Source: Demequina litoralis
Lineage (GTDB): Bacteria; Actinomycetota; Actinomycetes; Actinomycetales; Demequinaceae
DNA: 64,000 nucleotides
Assembly: GCF_030418455.1 (NCBI RefSeq)
Contig: NZ_JAUHPW010000011.1
Location: 1-64,000, forward strand
Direction of reading: 5' to 3'
A program made the translations under genes and the position numbers. The notes below the pieces were generated by a model. That model was not told the DNA's origin. It did no database searches and saw only the letters and a program-made list of their open reading frames with translations. Of the stretch, positions 53,820 to 62,296 are shown piece after piece. Position 1 is the first letter of the stretch, and the number at the start of each line of letters is the position of its first letter.

Positions 53820-54761
53820 TCAGCCCCCGAAGTGGTCCCAGCCGAGGTCCTCGGGCACCTCGCCGTCGACGCGGACGCCCGCGAACGCGTCCGTCGTCTC
53901 GCCGATGACGGTCCACCCCGCCGGCACCGCGGACCCGCGCGGGAAGACCGCGAGCATGTGATGGTCCTCGCCGCCCGTGAGTGCCCACGGCCGCGGGTCG
54001 ATCTGCAGCTCGAGAGCCGCGAAGCGCGCACCCTCGTGCACCGGGACGTCCGCGGCGCGGATCGCGATCCCCACCTCGGAGCGGCGCGCGATCCGCGCGG
54101 CGTCGCGCAGCAGCCCGTCGGAGATGTCCATGAGCGCGGTCGCGCCGTGGAGCGCCGCCTCGAGACCGGCGCCGATGCGCGGGCGCGGGCGCAGGAACAG
54201 CCCGATCGTCTCCTCGTCGATGCGCCGACCCTCCGTGAGCTGCACGTAGCCCGCCGCGGCCGCCCCGAGCGGCGCGGACACCGCCACGACCTGCCCGGGC
54301 AGCGCATCGTCCCGCGTCACCGGCTCGGTGCCGTGCGTCTCCCCCAGGACCGTGACGCACACGGAGACCTCGCGCGCGCCGGAGAGGTCTCCGCCGATCA
54401 CGCCGACGCCGTGCGGCTCGCACGCCTCGCGCAGCCCGTCGGCGAAGCGCAGGACCCAGTCGGCGTCGAGCGACGGCGGCGCCGCGAGCGTGACCTGGAG
54501 CGCGGTGGGCACGGCGCCCATCGCGTCGATGTCCGCGAGGTTCTGCATCGCGGCGCGCCAGCCCACGTCCTCGGGGCCGGACCAGTCCATGCGGAAGTGG
54601 CGGTCCTCCATGAGGATGTCCGAGGACACCACGAGGTCGCCGTCGACCGCGAGCACCGCCGCGTCGTCGCCGGGGCCCAGGATCTCGGAGTCGGTCACGG
54701 GAAGCCGCGGGGCGAAGGCCGCGATGAGCGCGTCCTCCCCCATCTCGCCGATCGTCGTCAT
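53820..54761 (-). CDS. thiL: Thiamine-monophosphate kinase ThiL
   Basis: A 313 aa enzyme making thiamine diphosphate from the monophosphate. Motifs are EILGPGDDAAVL, VSSDILMEDRHFRMDWSGPE, NLADIDAMGAVPTALQVTLA, GVGVIGGDLSGA, MDISDGLLRDAARI and WALTGGEDHHML. ATG 54761 begins the conserved N-terminus. A GGACGATGCG copy lies in the 84-base gap to the divergent TfoX-N gene. Confidence 0.96.
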   Translation of the reverse strand: MTTIGEMGEDALIAAFAPRLPVTDSEILGPGDDAAVLAVDGDLVVSSDILMEDRHFRMDWSGPEDVGWRAAMQNLADIDAMGAVPTALQVTLAAPPSLDADWVLRFADGLREACEPHGVGVIGGDLSGAREVSVCVTVLGETHGTEPVTRDDALPGQVVAVSAPLGAAAAGYVQLTEGRRIDEETIGLFLRPRPRIGAGLEAALHGATALMDISDGLLRDAARIARRSEVGIAIRAADVPVHEGARFAALELQIDPRPWALTGGEDHHMLAVFPRGSAVPAGWTVIGETTDAFAGVRVDGEVPEDLGWDHFGG

Positions 54762-54845
54762 GGCGTCAAGCGTAGGGCGGGACGATGCGGGACCCCGCCA
54801 CACGCCCGGGTCGCGATCGCGCCGGGGTTGCGCGAGCATCGTGCC

Positions 54846-55181
54846 ATGGAGATGCCCCGACCGACCGACGCGCAGAAGGACGCCTTCCGCGCGCTCGTGC
54901 CCGACGTCCCGGGCGTCGAGGTGCGCCCCATGTTCGGACAGCTAGCCGCGTTCGTGGGCGGGCACATGTTCATGTGCCTGTTCGGCGACCGCGTCGCCTT
55001 CAAGCTCGCGTCCCCCGACCTCGAGGCGGCGCGCCGCCTCCCCGCGGGTGAGCCGTTCGCCCCCGGCGGGCGGACGATGCGCGAGTACGTCGCGCTGCCG
55101 CTCGCGGCCCCCGGCCCCGACGACCTGGTCGGGCAGGCCCTCGCCTACGTATCGACCCTGCCGCCGAAGCCGGGGCGCTGA
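54846..55181 (+). CDS. TfoX N-terminal-domain protein
   Basis: A 111 aa protein: EVRPMFGQLAAFVGGHMFMC, VAFKLASPDLEAAR and MREYVALPLAAP. This is the TfoX/Sxy N-terminal fold. In Vibrio and Haemophilus that domain is part of competence regulators. Single-domain actinobacterial members have no demonstrated role, so no competence function is claimed. It converges on the oxidoreductase gene 10 bases downstream. Confidence 0.78.
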   Translation: MEMPRPTDAQKDAFRALVPDVPGVEVRPMFGQLAAFVGGHMFMCLFGDRVAFKLASPDLEAARRLPAGEPFAPGGRTMREYVALPLAAPGPDDLVGQALAYVSTLPPKPGR

Positions 55182-55191
55182 GCCGCCGGCG

Positions 55192-56166
55192 TCACGCGAC
55201 CGCGACCACCACCTTGCCCGCGACATGCTGGGCCTCGAGCGCGGCGAGCGCCTCGGCGGTGCGGTCGAGCGGGTAGGTCCGCTGGATGATCGGGCGGACG
55301 CGGCCCTCCGCGAGCCAGCCGGCCATGCGCGTGAGGTTCTCGCGGGACGGCTCGGTGCCGACGACGACCACGCGGCGCCGCACGAACGGACCGAGCGCCT
55401 TGGCGCTGAAGATCGCCCAGGCCGGGCCCAGCAGGGGCCCGCCGCCGAGCCCGCCTGCGCCCAGGTAGACGCCGTCGGGCTCGAGGATGCGACGCAGGCG
55501 CACGAGCGAGGTGGTGCCCACCGTGTCGTAGATGACGTCGAACGTCTCGCCGCAGTCGAGCACGTCCTCGCGGGTGTAGTCGATGACGCGGTCCGCGCCC
55601 AGGAGCGACACCATGGACGCGTTGCGGCCCGAGCACACCGCGACCACGCGGCTCGCGCCCAGCACGCGCGCCACCTGCACCGCCATGTGGCCCACGCCGC
55701 CCGAGGCGCCGATCACGAGGACGCTCCTGCCCTCGCAGCCGCCGCCGTCCTCGAGCCCGCCGAGCGCGGTGATCGCGCCGATCGGCACGGCGGCCGCCTC
55801 CTCGTCGGTCACGCCGTCGGGGGTGCGGGCGATCTTGGAGGCGTCGGCGACCGCGTAGTCGGCGCACGCGCCGAAGCCGAGGAAGCCGAACACCCGGTCC
55901 CCCACGGCGAGCCCGTCGACGCCGGGGCCGAGGGCGTCCACGGTGCCCGCCGCATCGGCCCCGACCACCCGCTCGCCGGGCGAGAAGAGGCCCTGCGAGA
56001 AGCGCGCGAGCCACGGGTCGCCGCGGTAGAGGTGCCAGTCCCACGGGTTGAGGCCTGCGGCGTGGACGCGGATGCGCACCTGACCCTCGCCCGGCTCCGG
56101 GATCGGGATCTCGCGCAGCTCGTGCGTCTCGGGTCCCGCGTACCTGTCGTAGGTCACCGCCTTCAT
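55192..56166 (-). CDS. NADPH:quinone oxidoreductase-like MDR protein (copy 1)
   Basis: A 324 aa zinc-free medium-chain dehydrogenase: VRIRVHAAGLNPWDWHLYRG, GADAAGTVDALGPGVDGLAV, VLVIGASGGVGHMAVQVARV, and the C-terminal YPLDRTAEALAALEAQHVAG then KVVV. It is homologous to the next gene upstream, and the two overlap by 4 bases (ATGA). Substrate unknown. Confidence 0.88.
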   Translation of the reverse strand: MKAVTYDRYAGPETHELREIPIPEPGEGQVRIRVHAAGLNPWDWHLYRGDPWLARFSQGLFSPGERVVGADAAGTVDALGPGVDGLAVGDRVFGFLGFGACADYAVADASKIARTPDGVTDEEAAAVPIGAITALGGLEDGGGCEGRSVLVIGASGGVGHMAVQVARVLGASRVVAVCSGRNASMVSLLGADRVIDYTREDVLDCGETFDVIYDTVGTTSLVRLRRILEPDGVYLGAGGLGGGPLLGPAWAIFSAKALGPFVRRRVVVVGTEPSRENLTRMAGWLAEGRVRPIIQRTYPLDRTAEALAALEAQHVAGKVVVAVA

Positions 56167-57149
56167 GGCTCGACCACCACCTTTCCTGCAGCATGCCGGG
56201 ATGCCACCCGGCCCATGGCCTCCGCCGCCCGGTCGAGCGGGTGGACGGAGTCGATGTGGGGACGGAGCGAGCCCGCGGCGAGCATCGCCCCGAGCTCCTC
56301 CAGGTCGGCCCGGTCGGCCGTCGAGAGGTAGGTGACCACGCGGCGGCGGGTCACCAGGTCGAGCCACCGCGCACGTAGGACGCGACGCAGCCCGCCGCCG
56401 TCCGGTCCGGGCTCGCCCGAGTTGGGCAGCATCACGCCGCCCTCGCGCACCAGCGCGAGCATGTCGCGCAAGGCGTGGTTGCCGACGTTGTCGAACACCA
56501 CGTCGAACCGCTGGTCGAGGTCGAGGACCGGCTCCCGGGTGTAGTCCACCACCCGGGCCGCGCCGAGCTCCCCGACCCAGCCGACGTTGCGGGTCGAGCA
56601 CACCGCCGTGACGGTCGCGCCCTGCGCGGCGGCGAGCTGGACCGCGAGGTGGCCGATGCCGCCCGAGGCCCCGTTGACGAGCAGCGTCTGGCCCGGCTCG
56701 AGGCGCGCGGCCCGCAGGCCGTGCATGGCGGCGAGGCCCGTCATCACCGCGGCCGCGGCGGTCGCGGCGGGCACCGCCTCCGGCAGCACCGCGACCTTGG
56801 CGGCGGGCGCGACGGCGTACTCGGCGAGCGAGCCGCGGGCCTCCCCGAAGATGCGGTCGCCGACGCGGAGGTCCGTCACGCGCTCCCCGACCGCGACGAC
56901 CGTGCCCGCGACGTCGCTGCCCCGCACGGGGCGGCGCGGCCGGCGCAGGCCGTACGCGAGGCGCAGCACGCGCGGCTCGCCCCGCATGAGGAAGACGTCG
57001 GCCGGGTTGAGCGCGGCCGCCTCGACGCGGACGAGCACGTCGGCGGCGCCGGGGCGCGGCACGGGGACGTCCGCGAGGGCGAGCCGCTCGACGCCGCCGT
57101 ACGCCTCCTGGGCTACGGCGCGCATCGTGGCCGGGACCGCGGCGGTCAT
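56163..57149 (-). CDS. NADPH:quinone oxidoreductase-like MDR protein (copy 2)
   Basis: A 328 aa MDR protein: VRVEAAALNPADVFLMRGEP, GSDVAGTVVAVGERVTDLRV, LLVNGASGGIGHLAVQLAAA, HPLDRAAEAMGRVASRHAAG then KVVVEP. The same architecture as the following gene indicates tandem duplication. The ATG overlaps the stop codon of a 43-codon ORF, and a 12-base LacI-like palindrome lies upstream. Confidence 0.88.
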   Translation of the reverse strand: MTAAVPATMRAVAQEAYGGVERLALADVPVPRPGAADVLVRVEAAALNPADVFLMRGEPRVLRLAYGLRRPRRPVRGSDVAGTVVAVGERVTDLRVGDRIFGEARGSLAEYAVAPAAKVAVLPEAVPAATAAAAVMTGLAAMHGLRAARLEPGQTLLVNGASGGIGHLAVQLAAAQGATVTAVCSTRNVGWVGELGAARVVDYTREPVLDLDQRFDVVFDNVGNHALRDMLALVREGGVMLPNSGEPGPDGGGLRRVLRARWLDLVTRRRVVTYLSTADRADLEELGAMLAAGSLRPHIDSVHPLDRAAEAMGRVASRHAAGKVVVEP

Positions 57150-57277
57150 GATCGGACCGCCGGTCGGCGCGCCCGGGGCGGCGCGGTCACGTGGGCGTGG
57201 ACGATGCGCGGCCCGGGTGCCGCGGGCCCGAGGACGGTGACGCCCGCGAGGCGGGCGGGGCTGGTGGTGGATGTCAT
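57146..57277 (-). CDS. Possible 43 aa leader ORF coupled to the oxidoreductase genes
   Basis: ATG 57277 (GGGGAG upstream) reads MTSTTSPARLAGVTVLGPAA to a TGA sharing ATGA with the next gene. Composition is unremarkable and no homologue is recognised. It contains one GGACGATGCG. It could be a coupling leader peptide or chance. Confidence 0.35.
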   Translation of the reverse strand: MTSTTSPARLAGVTVLGPAAPGPRIVHAHVTAPPRARRPAVRS

Positions 57278-57292
57278 GGTGACTCCCCGTAC

Positions 57293-57304
57293 GAGAGCGC
57301 TCTC
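57293..57304. promoter_or_regulatory. Perfect palindrome GAGAGCGCTCTC
   Basis: CG-centred 12-base palindrome, 16 bases before the small ORF and the two oxidoreductase genes. It shares GAGAGCG with the operator at 47349, so the same LacI-type regulator may bind both (inference). Confidence 0.55.
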
Positions 57305-57360
57305 TCCGGCATCCGCGAGGCGCCGACGGCGCCCGCGGGAGGGGTCTCCAGCGACGGGGG

Positions 57361-57585
57361 CTAGGCCGCCTCGTCGGGATACTGGAAGACCGCGTCGAGC
57401 GGGACCTCGAGGGCCCGCGCGATCTGGAAGGCCATCTCGAGCGAGGGCGAGTAGCGGCCCTGCTCGATGGCGATGACCGTCTGGCGGGTGACGCCGATGC
57501 GCTCCGCCAGCTCGGCCTGGGTCATCTCCCCGTGCGCGAACCGCAGCGCGCGGATCGCGTTGGTGACCTTGGTGGACCGGCCCAT
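57361..57585 (-). CDS. XRE-family transcriptional regulator
   Basis: A 74 aa single-domain [23 protein letters not shown] then [20 protein letters not shown] and [12 protein letters not shown]. This small Cro/CI-like type is usually paired with a membrane protein gene. Its ATG shares TGATG with the stop codon of the membrane gene. Two palindromes upstream of that gene are the expected binding sites. Confidence 0.9.
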   Translation of the reverse strand: MGRSTKVTNAIRALRFAHGEMTQAELAERIGVTRQTVIAIEQGRYSPSLEMAFQIARALEVPLDAVFQYPDEAA

Positions 57586-58031
57586 CACAGACCCGTCCGG
57601 TACGCGTAGGCGCGGCTGCCCGCCGCGATGATGCCGGCGATCAGGCCCGCGAGGAAGAGCGTGTTCGCGGCCCAGAAGCGGTCGAGGTCGAGCATCAGCA
57701 GGACGGTCGCGGCGAGGCCGCCGAAGGACGACATGCCGTACGCCCGGGCGTTGCCGAGGCGCTCGATCTGCTTGTCGCGCTCGTCGCCGTCCTCGAACTC
57801 CGCCTTCTCCCCGGAGACCTCCGCCTGGATGGCGGTCGCGATCGCCGAGGCGATGGTGCCGAGGATGATGAACACGATGAGCGAGCCCCACGCCCACAGC
57901 ATGGGCGTGACCCACGAGATCTCCTCGAGGGGACGGTCCGCGGCCTGCGTGAGGATGACGGTGAAGTAGACGATCCCGACGAGCGGGAACACGACGAGCG
58001 TGGCCCACACGGTGCGTTCGGTCATGGTCAT
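57585..58031 (-). CDS. Four-helix membrane protein paired with the XRE regulator
   Basis: A 148 aa protein with helices at about 12-32, 47-70, 105-120 and 122-140, and a charged loop ([20 protein letters not shown]) resembling DUF2178-type proteins. ATG 58031 has GGGGGA 4 bases upstream. The XRE regulator is translated from the same mRNA. Role unknown. Confidence 0.75.
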   Translation of the reverse strand: MTMTERTVWATLVVFPLVGIVYFTVILTQAADRPLEEISWVTPMLWAWGSLIVFIILGTIASAIATAIQAEVSGEKAEFEDGDERDKQIERLGNARAYGMSSFGGLAATVLLMLDLDRFWAANTLFLAGLIAGIIAAGSRAYAYRTGL

Positions 58032-58042
58032 GGCATCCCCCG

Positions 58043-58062
58043 ATGTCAAAGGTTCTTGACAT
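58043..58062. promoter_or_regulatory. Operator 1 of the XRE operon: ATGTCAAAGGTTCTTGACAT
   Basis: Seven-base arms ATGTCAA and TTGACAT are perfect; the centre is partly symmetric. It lies 11 bases before the membrane-protein start and matches the second site at 58090. Confidence 0.75.
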
Positions 58063-58080
58063 CTCGAAGGTAAACCCGGC

Positions 58081-58107
58081 TTGACACGGTGTCAAGAGTT
58101 CTTGACA
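58081..58107. promoter_or_regulatory. Operator 2 of the XRE operon: TGTCAAGAGTTCTTGACA
   Basis: Perfect 8-base arms around GT at 58090-58107. An overlapping TTGACA-CGG-TGTCAA occupies 58081-58095. TTGACA could be the -35, so binding would block the promoter. Confidence 0.75.
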
Positions 58108-58158
58108 TGGCCCGCGGCCCCACTTCTGGTGCCCCCCGGCATGGGGGCACCGCGGGAG

Positions 58159-59514
58159 TCAGGCGTGCGCGCCCTGGAGCCACGCGCCGCGGCGGGTGAT
58201 GCGGGCGTACGCGATCCCGAGGAACACCCCTCGCGCGACGTTGAAGAGCAGGAAGGCGCGCCACAGGTCGTGGTTGCGCGCATCGTCGATCCACCACAGC
58301 CCGGCGAGCAGCGCAGGCACGAAGACGAGCAGCGCGGACTCGGCCATCGTCACCGCCATCGCGCGGGTGCGCCCCGAGCCGAGGAACACGCCGTCGCACA
58401 GGTACGCGAGCGACGAGGCGAGGGGCAGCCACACGACCCAGCCGATGTACTCGTCAGCAGCCGCCGTCACCTCCGGCAGGGACGTGAGCACCGCGATGAA
58501 CGGCCCCGACGCCACCAGGTAGAGCAGGCTGAAGACGGCGCCGATCGCGACGGCGGGCAGCGCCGAGGCCGCGACCGCGCGATGGAAGGCGGGCACGTCG
58601 CGCCTGCCGATCTCGCGCGACACCATCGCCTCGGCGGCGTGCGCGTAGCCGTCCTGGCCGTAGCTCGCGAGCAGCATGAGCTGCATGAGGATCGCGTTGG
58701 CCGCGAGGATGTCGGGGCCCAGGCGTGCGCCGTACGCGGTGACGAACGTGAGCACCGCGTAGAGGATCGCCGTACGCACGAAGAGGTCCGTGTTCATGGC
58801 CGCCAGGCGTCGCCAGCCGGACCGCAGACCGCGGCCCCGCCAGCGCCGCACCGCGGCACGCACGGGCGACGATGCGGCGCGCCACCACAGCACGACGGCG
58901 AGCGCGAGGCCCAGCCACTCGGCGATCGCGGTGGCGGAGGCCGCTCCCGCGGCGCCCCAGCCGAGCCCGCCGACGAATGCGACGTCGAGGCCGAGGTTGA
59001 CGACGTTGACCGTCGCGACGATCGCGAGCGGTCGTCGGGTGTCCCCCGCGCCCACGAACCAGCCGGAGATGACGAGCGTGAGCAGCGCCGCAGGCACCGA
59101 CGCCATGCGGATCCACGCGTACTGGATCGCGAGGTCGCGCACCTCGCCCGCCGGCGCGAGGACCGACATGATCCCGGGGATCGCGACCCACTGGAGGATC
59201 ACGGCGCCCGCGCCGATCGCGACCGCGAGCATCGCCGCGCGCTGCGCGTGGGCGACCGCCGCATCGTCCCTCCCGGCGCCGAGCGCCCGTCCGACGAGCG
59301 ACGTGGTCCCGGTGCGCAGGAAGCCGGTGAGCCACATGATCGCGCTCAGCACCGTGGCGCCGAGCGCGACGGCGCCGATGTTGGTGGCGTCGGAGTAGTG
59401 GCCCAGCATCGCGGTGTCCACCAGCCCGACGAGCGGGACGGTGACGTTGCCCACGATCGCGGGCCAGGCCAGGGAGAACGCGCGCCGATGCGGGAGCTGG
59501 GCGAGCGCGGTCAC
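58159..59514 (-). CDS. MATE-family efflux transporter (DinF-like)
   Basis: A 451 aa protein with twelve hydrophobic segments in two homologous halves. Motifs are LAWPAIVGNVTVPLVGLVDT (TM1), AMLGHYSDATNIGAVALGAT and FLRTGTTSLVGRALGAGRDD. MATE pumps export cationic drugs using H+ or Na+. GTG 59514 is the only start giving a full TM1. Confidence 0.92.
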   Translation of the reverse strand: MTALAQLPHRRAFSLAWPAIVGNVTVPLVGLVDTAMLGHYSDATNIGAVALGATVLSAIMWLTGFLRTGTTSLVGRALGAGRDDAAVAHAQRAAMLAVAIGAGAVILQWVAIPGIMSVLAPAGEVRDLAIQYAWIRMASVPAALLTLVISGWFVGAGDTRRPLAIVATVNVVNLGLDVAFVGGLGWGAAGAASATAIAEWLGLALAVVLWWRAASSPVRAAVRRWRGRGLRSGWRRLAAMNTDLFVRTAILYAVLTFVTAYGARLGPDILAANAILMQLMLLASYGQDGYAHAAEAMVSREIGRRDVPAFHRAVAASALPAVAIGAVFSLLYLVASGPFIAVLTSLPEVTAAADEYIGWVVWLPLASSLAYLCDGVFLGSGRTRAMAVTMAESALLVFVPALLAGLWWIDDARNHDLWRAFLLFNVARGVFLGIAYARITRRGAWLQGAHA

Positions 59515-59613
59515 CGGGCAACGCTACACCGCGGCCCGGACACCGCCGCGGGCCGGGTGGCGGGCGCGCGGCGGGCGGTCGGGCGGCACCGCCGGCGCCC
59601 GTAGGCTGGGCGC

Positions 59614-60075
59614 ATGCCCCGCCCGCTGCCGCTGCTCGCGCTCGCCGTGCTCGCGGCGCCGCTGGCCGGCTGCGCGAGCCAGTACCCCGTCGATGCGGCA
59701 CCGTACGCCGCCGACCCCGACTGCGCGCGCGTGATGCTCGCGGTGCCGGACGTGCTGGGCGGGCTCGACTACCGCGAGACCACGTCGCAGGCCACGGCCG
59801 CGTGGGGCGACGAGTACCCGATCGTCATGCGCTGCGGCGTCGAGCCGCCCGGCCCCACCACGGACGAGTGCCTGGCCGTCGAGTCCGGCGGCACCACCGT
59901 CGACTGGCTCATCCTCGACGAGGACGACGCGTGGCGGACGGTGTCGTTCGGCCGCTCCCCCGCGGTCGAGCTGATCGTCCCGAAGGTGCGCGCCCAGGAC
60001 GCGGTGGGCGACCTCCTCGCGGAGGTGTCGCGCGCGGTCGCAAAGGCGCCGTCCAACGGCCTCGCCTGCCGCTGA
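59614..60075 (+). CDS. DUF3515 lipoprotein
   Basis: A 153 aa secreted lipoprotein with lipobox LAGC (Cys20), and DPDCARVMLAVPDVLGGLDY then VMRCGVEPPGPTTDECLAVE. DUF3515 genes sit next to ddl in many actinobacteria; here it is convergent with ddl. Role unknown, perhaps envelope-related (inference). Confidence 0.82.
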   Translation: MPRPLPLLALAVLAAPLAGCASQYPVDAAPYAADPDCARVMLAVPDVLGGLDYRETTSQATAAWGDEYPIVMRCGVEPPGPTTDECLAVESGGTTVDWLILDEDDAWRTVSFGRSPAVELIVPKVRAQDAVGDLLAEVSRAVAKAPSNGLACR

Positions 60076-60093
60076 GTCCCTCCCACCCGGGCG

Positions 60094-60174
60094 CTCCTCC
60101 ACGCACGCTCGGCTCGACACGGGCCGGTCCGACCGTGTGCCCGTTCACATCGCGGGTCTCGCGTGGAGGAGTGC
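60094..60174. repeat. Palindromic intergenic element, family B copy 3
   Basis: Arms CTCCTCCACGC (60094-60104) and GCGTGGAGGAG (60161-60171) are perfect, and the right part 60143-60174 matches 41435-41465. It lies between convergent DUF3515 and ddl and may act as a bidirectional terminator. Confidence 0.82.
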
Positions 60175-60206
60175 CTGAGCCGCGTGGAGGAGCTTCCGGG
60201 GGAAGG

Positions 60207-61295
60207 TCAGCGCAGGCCCACGGGGCGCTCGAGCGCGACCGTGAGCAGCGTCTCGACGAGCTCGCCGTACGAGATGCCGGCGGCGGCGGCCATGCGCGGG
60301 TACATCGACGTGGGCGTGAAGCCCGGCATCGTGTTGATCTCGTTGACCACCACGTCGCCGGAGTCCGTGACGAAGACGTCGACCCGCGCGAGCGACTCGG
60401 CGCCGACCGCGAGGAAGGCGCGCTTGGCGTAGTCCGCGACGGTCGCGGCCACGGCACCCTCGAGCGAGGTCGGGCACAGCAACGTCACCGCGGCCTCGTC
60501 GAGGTACTTCGCGTCGAAGTCGTAGAAGTCGTGGTCGCCACCGGTGATGATCTCCCCGGCCGGCGACGTGAGCAGCCCGCCCGCGGTCGCGAGGACCGCG
60601 GTCTCGACCTCGCGGCCGACGACGGCGGCCTCGATCAGCACCTTGGGGTCGTGCTTCTGGGCGTCGGCGACGGCCGCGTCGAGCGCGGCCCAGTCGGACA
60701 CCTTCGAGATGCCCATCGACGAGCCGGCGCGCGCGGGCTTGACGAAGACGGGCAGGCCCAGCGCCTCGATCTCGAGCCGCTGCTCCTCGAGACCGCGATG
60801 CGCGGTGATCGTCACGTCGCGCGCGACCGGCAGGCCGGCGTTGCGGAACGCGGTCTTCATGAACTGCTTGTCCATGCCGGCGGCGGACGCGAGCACGCCG
60901 GACCCGACGTAGCGCACGTCCACGAGCTCGAGGGCGCCCTGGATGGTGCCGTCCTCGCCGAACGGGCCGTGAAGCAGGGGGAACACGACATCGATCTCGC
61001 CGAGCTCCCGGAGCCCGTCGGGCCCCGCGACGCGCCACGCGCGCGAGCCCGCCTCGAACGGCGGCAGCACGACCTCGTCGGAAGGAGGCACGGTGGGCAT
61101 CGCGCCGGACGCGATCGCCCAGTCGGCGGGATCGGACGAGGCGAGGGTCCAACGACCCTCGCGGGTGATGCCGATCGCGACGACGTCCCAGCGATCGCGG
61201 TCGATCGCCCCGAGCACACCGCCCGCGGTCACGCACGAGACGCCGTGCTCGGTCGAGCGGCCGCCGAACACGATCGCGACCGTGGGCCTCGCCAT
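60207..61295 (-). CDS. ddl: D-alanine--D-alanine ligase
   Basis: A 362 aa ATP-grasp enzyme making D-Ala-D-Ala for peptidoglycan: VAIVFGGRSTEHGVSCVTAG, PLLHGPFGEDGTIQGALEL, VFVKPARAGSSMGISKV, ARVDVFVTDSGDVVVNEINT then MPGFTPTSMYP. The Ser-Tyr-type loop cannot be used to infer D-Lac specificity by eye. The ATG shares TGATG with gpsA. Confidence 0.96.
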   Translation of the reverse strand: MARPTVAIVFGGRSTEHGVSCVTAGGVLGAIDRDRWDVVAIGITREGRWTLASSDPADWAIASGAMPTVPPSDEVVLPPFEAGSRAWRVAGPDGLRELGEIDVVFPLLHGPFGEDGTIQGALELVDVRYVGSGVLASAAGMDKQFMKTAFRNAGLPVARDVTITAHRGLEEQRLEIEALGLPVFVKPARAGSSMGISKVSDWAALDAAVADAQKHDPKVLIEAAVVGREVETAVLATAGGLLTSPAGEIITGGDHDFYDFDAKYLDEAAVTLLCPTSLEGAVAATVADYAKRAFLAVGAESLARVDVFVTDSGDVVVNEINTMPGFTPTSMYPRMAAAAGISYGELVETLLTVALERPVGLR

Positions 61296-62296
61296 CAGTC
61301 GACCTCCGACTTGCGCGGCCGGGACAGCAGCGCGCCGATGACGGACTCGACCGGGGCCTCGCCCGCGAGCATCGTCACCACGCCGTCGCAGATGGGCACG
61401 TCGACGCCCGCGCCGCGCGCGAGCTCCTGCACCGCGGACGCGGTCTTCACGCCCTCGGCGGTGCCGCGCGTGAGCGAGATCGCCTCGTCGAGCGTCCGCC
61501 CCTGGCCCAGGTGCGAGCCGAGCGTGTGGTTGCGCGACAGCGGCGACGCGCACGTCGCGATGAGGTCGCCCATGCCGGCGAGACCGGAGAACGTCTCGGG
61601 ACGCGAGCCGAGCGCGAGACCCAGCCGCGTGATCTCCGCGAGGCCGCGCGTGATGACGGTCGCGGTGGTGTTGTTGCCGAAGCCCAGCCCGTCGGTGATG
61701 CCCACCCCCACGGCGATGACGTTCTTGTACGCGCCGCACAGCTCGACGCCCACGAGGTCGTCGTTCGTGTACGGACGGAAGTAGGACGATGCGGTCGCGG
61801 CAGCGACCAGCTCGGCCGCCTCGGCGTCCACGGACGCGACGACGGTCGCGGTCGGCTGCCGCTGCGCGATCTCCTTCGCGAGGTTCGGCCCGGAGACCGC
61901 CGCGACGCGCTCGGCGGGCAGGTCCCAGACCTCCGCGAGCACCTCGGACATGCGGGCATGCGTGCCGAGCTCGATGCCCTTCATGAGCGACACGGCGACC
62001 GCGCCGGAGGGCACGAGGCCGGCGAACGGCGCGATGATCTGGCGCGCATGCTGCGCGGGCACGGCGACGGCGACCACGTCGGCGCCCGCGAGCGCCTCCT
62101 CGATGTCGGTGGTCGCGCGGATGCCCGCGGGCAGCTCGACACCCGGGATCGCGCCCTCGTGGCGGCGGTCGTCGCGGATGGACCGGACCACCGCATCGTC
62201 CCTGCCCCACAGGGTGACGTCGGTGCCGGCATCCGCCATCACGGCGGCGTACGTGGTGCCCCACGCACCCGCGCCGAGGACAGCGGCGCGGGTCAT
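61295..62296 (-). CDS. gpsA: Glycerol-3-phosphate dehydrogenase [NAD(P)+]
   Basis: A 333 aa enzyme forming sn-glycerol 3-phosphate for phospholipids: AAVLGAGAWGTTYAAVMADA, VSLMKGIELGTHARMSEVLA, ELCGAYKNVIAVGVGITDGL (catalytic Lys) and SGLAGMGDLIATCASPLSRN. It overlaps plsC (ATGA) and ddl. Confidence 0.97.
   Translation of the reverse strand: MTRAAVLGAGAWGTTYAAVMADAGTDVTLWGRDDAVVRSIRDDRRHEGAIPGVELPAGIRATTDIEEALAGADVVAVAVPAQHARQIIAPFAGLVPSGAVAVSLMKGIELGTHARMSEVLAEVWDLPAERVAAVSGPNLAKEIAQRQPTATVVASVDAEAAELVAAATASSYFRPYTNDDLVGVELCGAYKNVIAVGVGITDGLGFGNNTTATVITRGLAEITRLGLALGSRPETFSGLAGMGDLIATCASPLSRNHTLGSHLGQGRTLDEAISLTRGTAEGVKTASAVQELARGAGVDVPICDGVVTMLAGEAPVESVIGALLSRPRKSEVD

Noticed and set aside
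54846-55181. Linking the TfoX-N gene with the 10-mer repeat as a competence system
   Set aside because: Single-domain TfoX-N proteins are common in actinobacteria without known competence roles, and no DNA-uptake machinery (ComEA, ComEC, type IV pili) is in the window.
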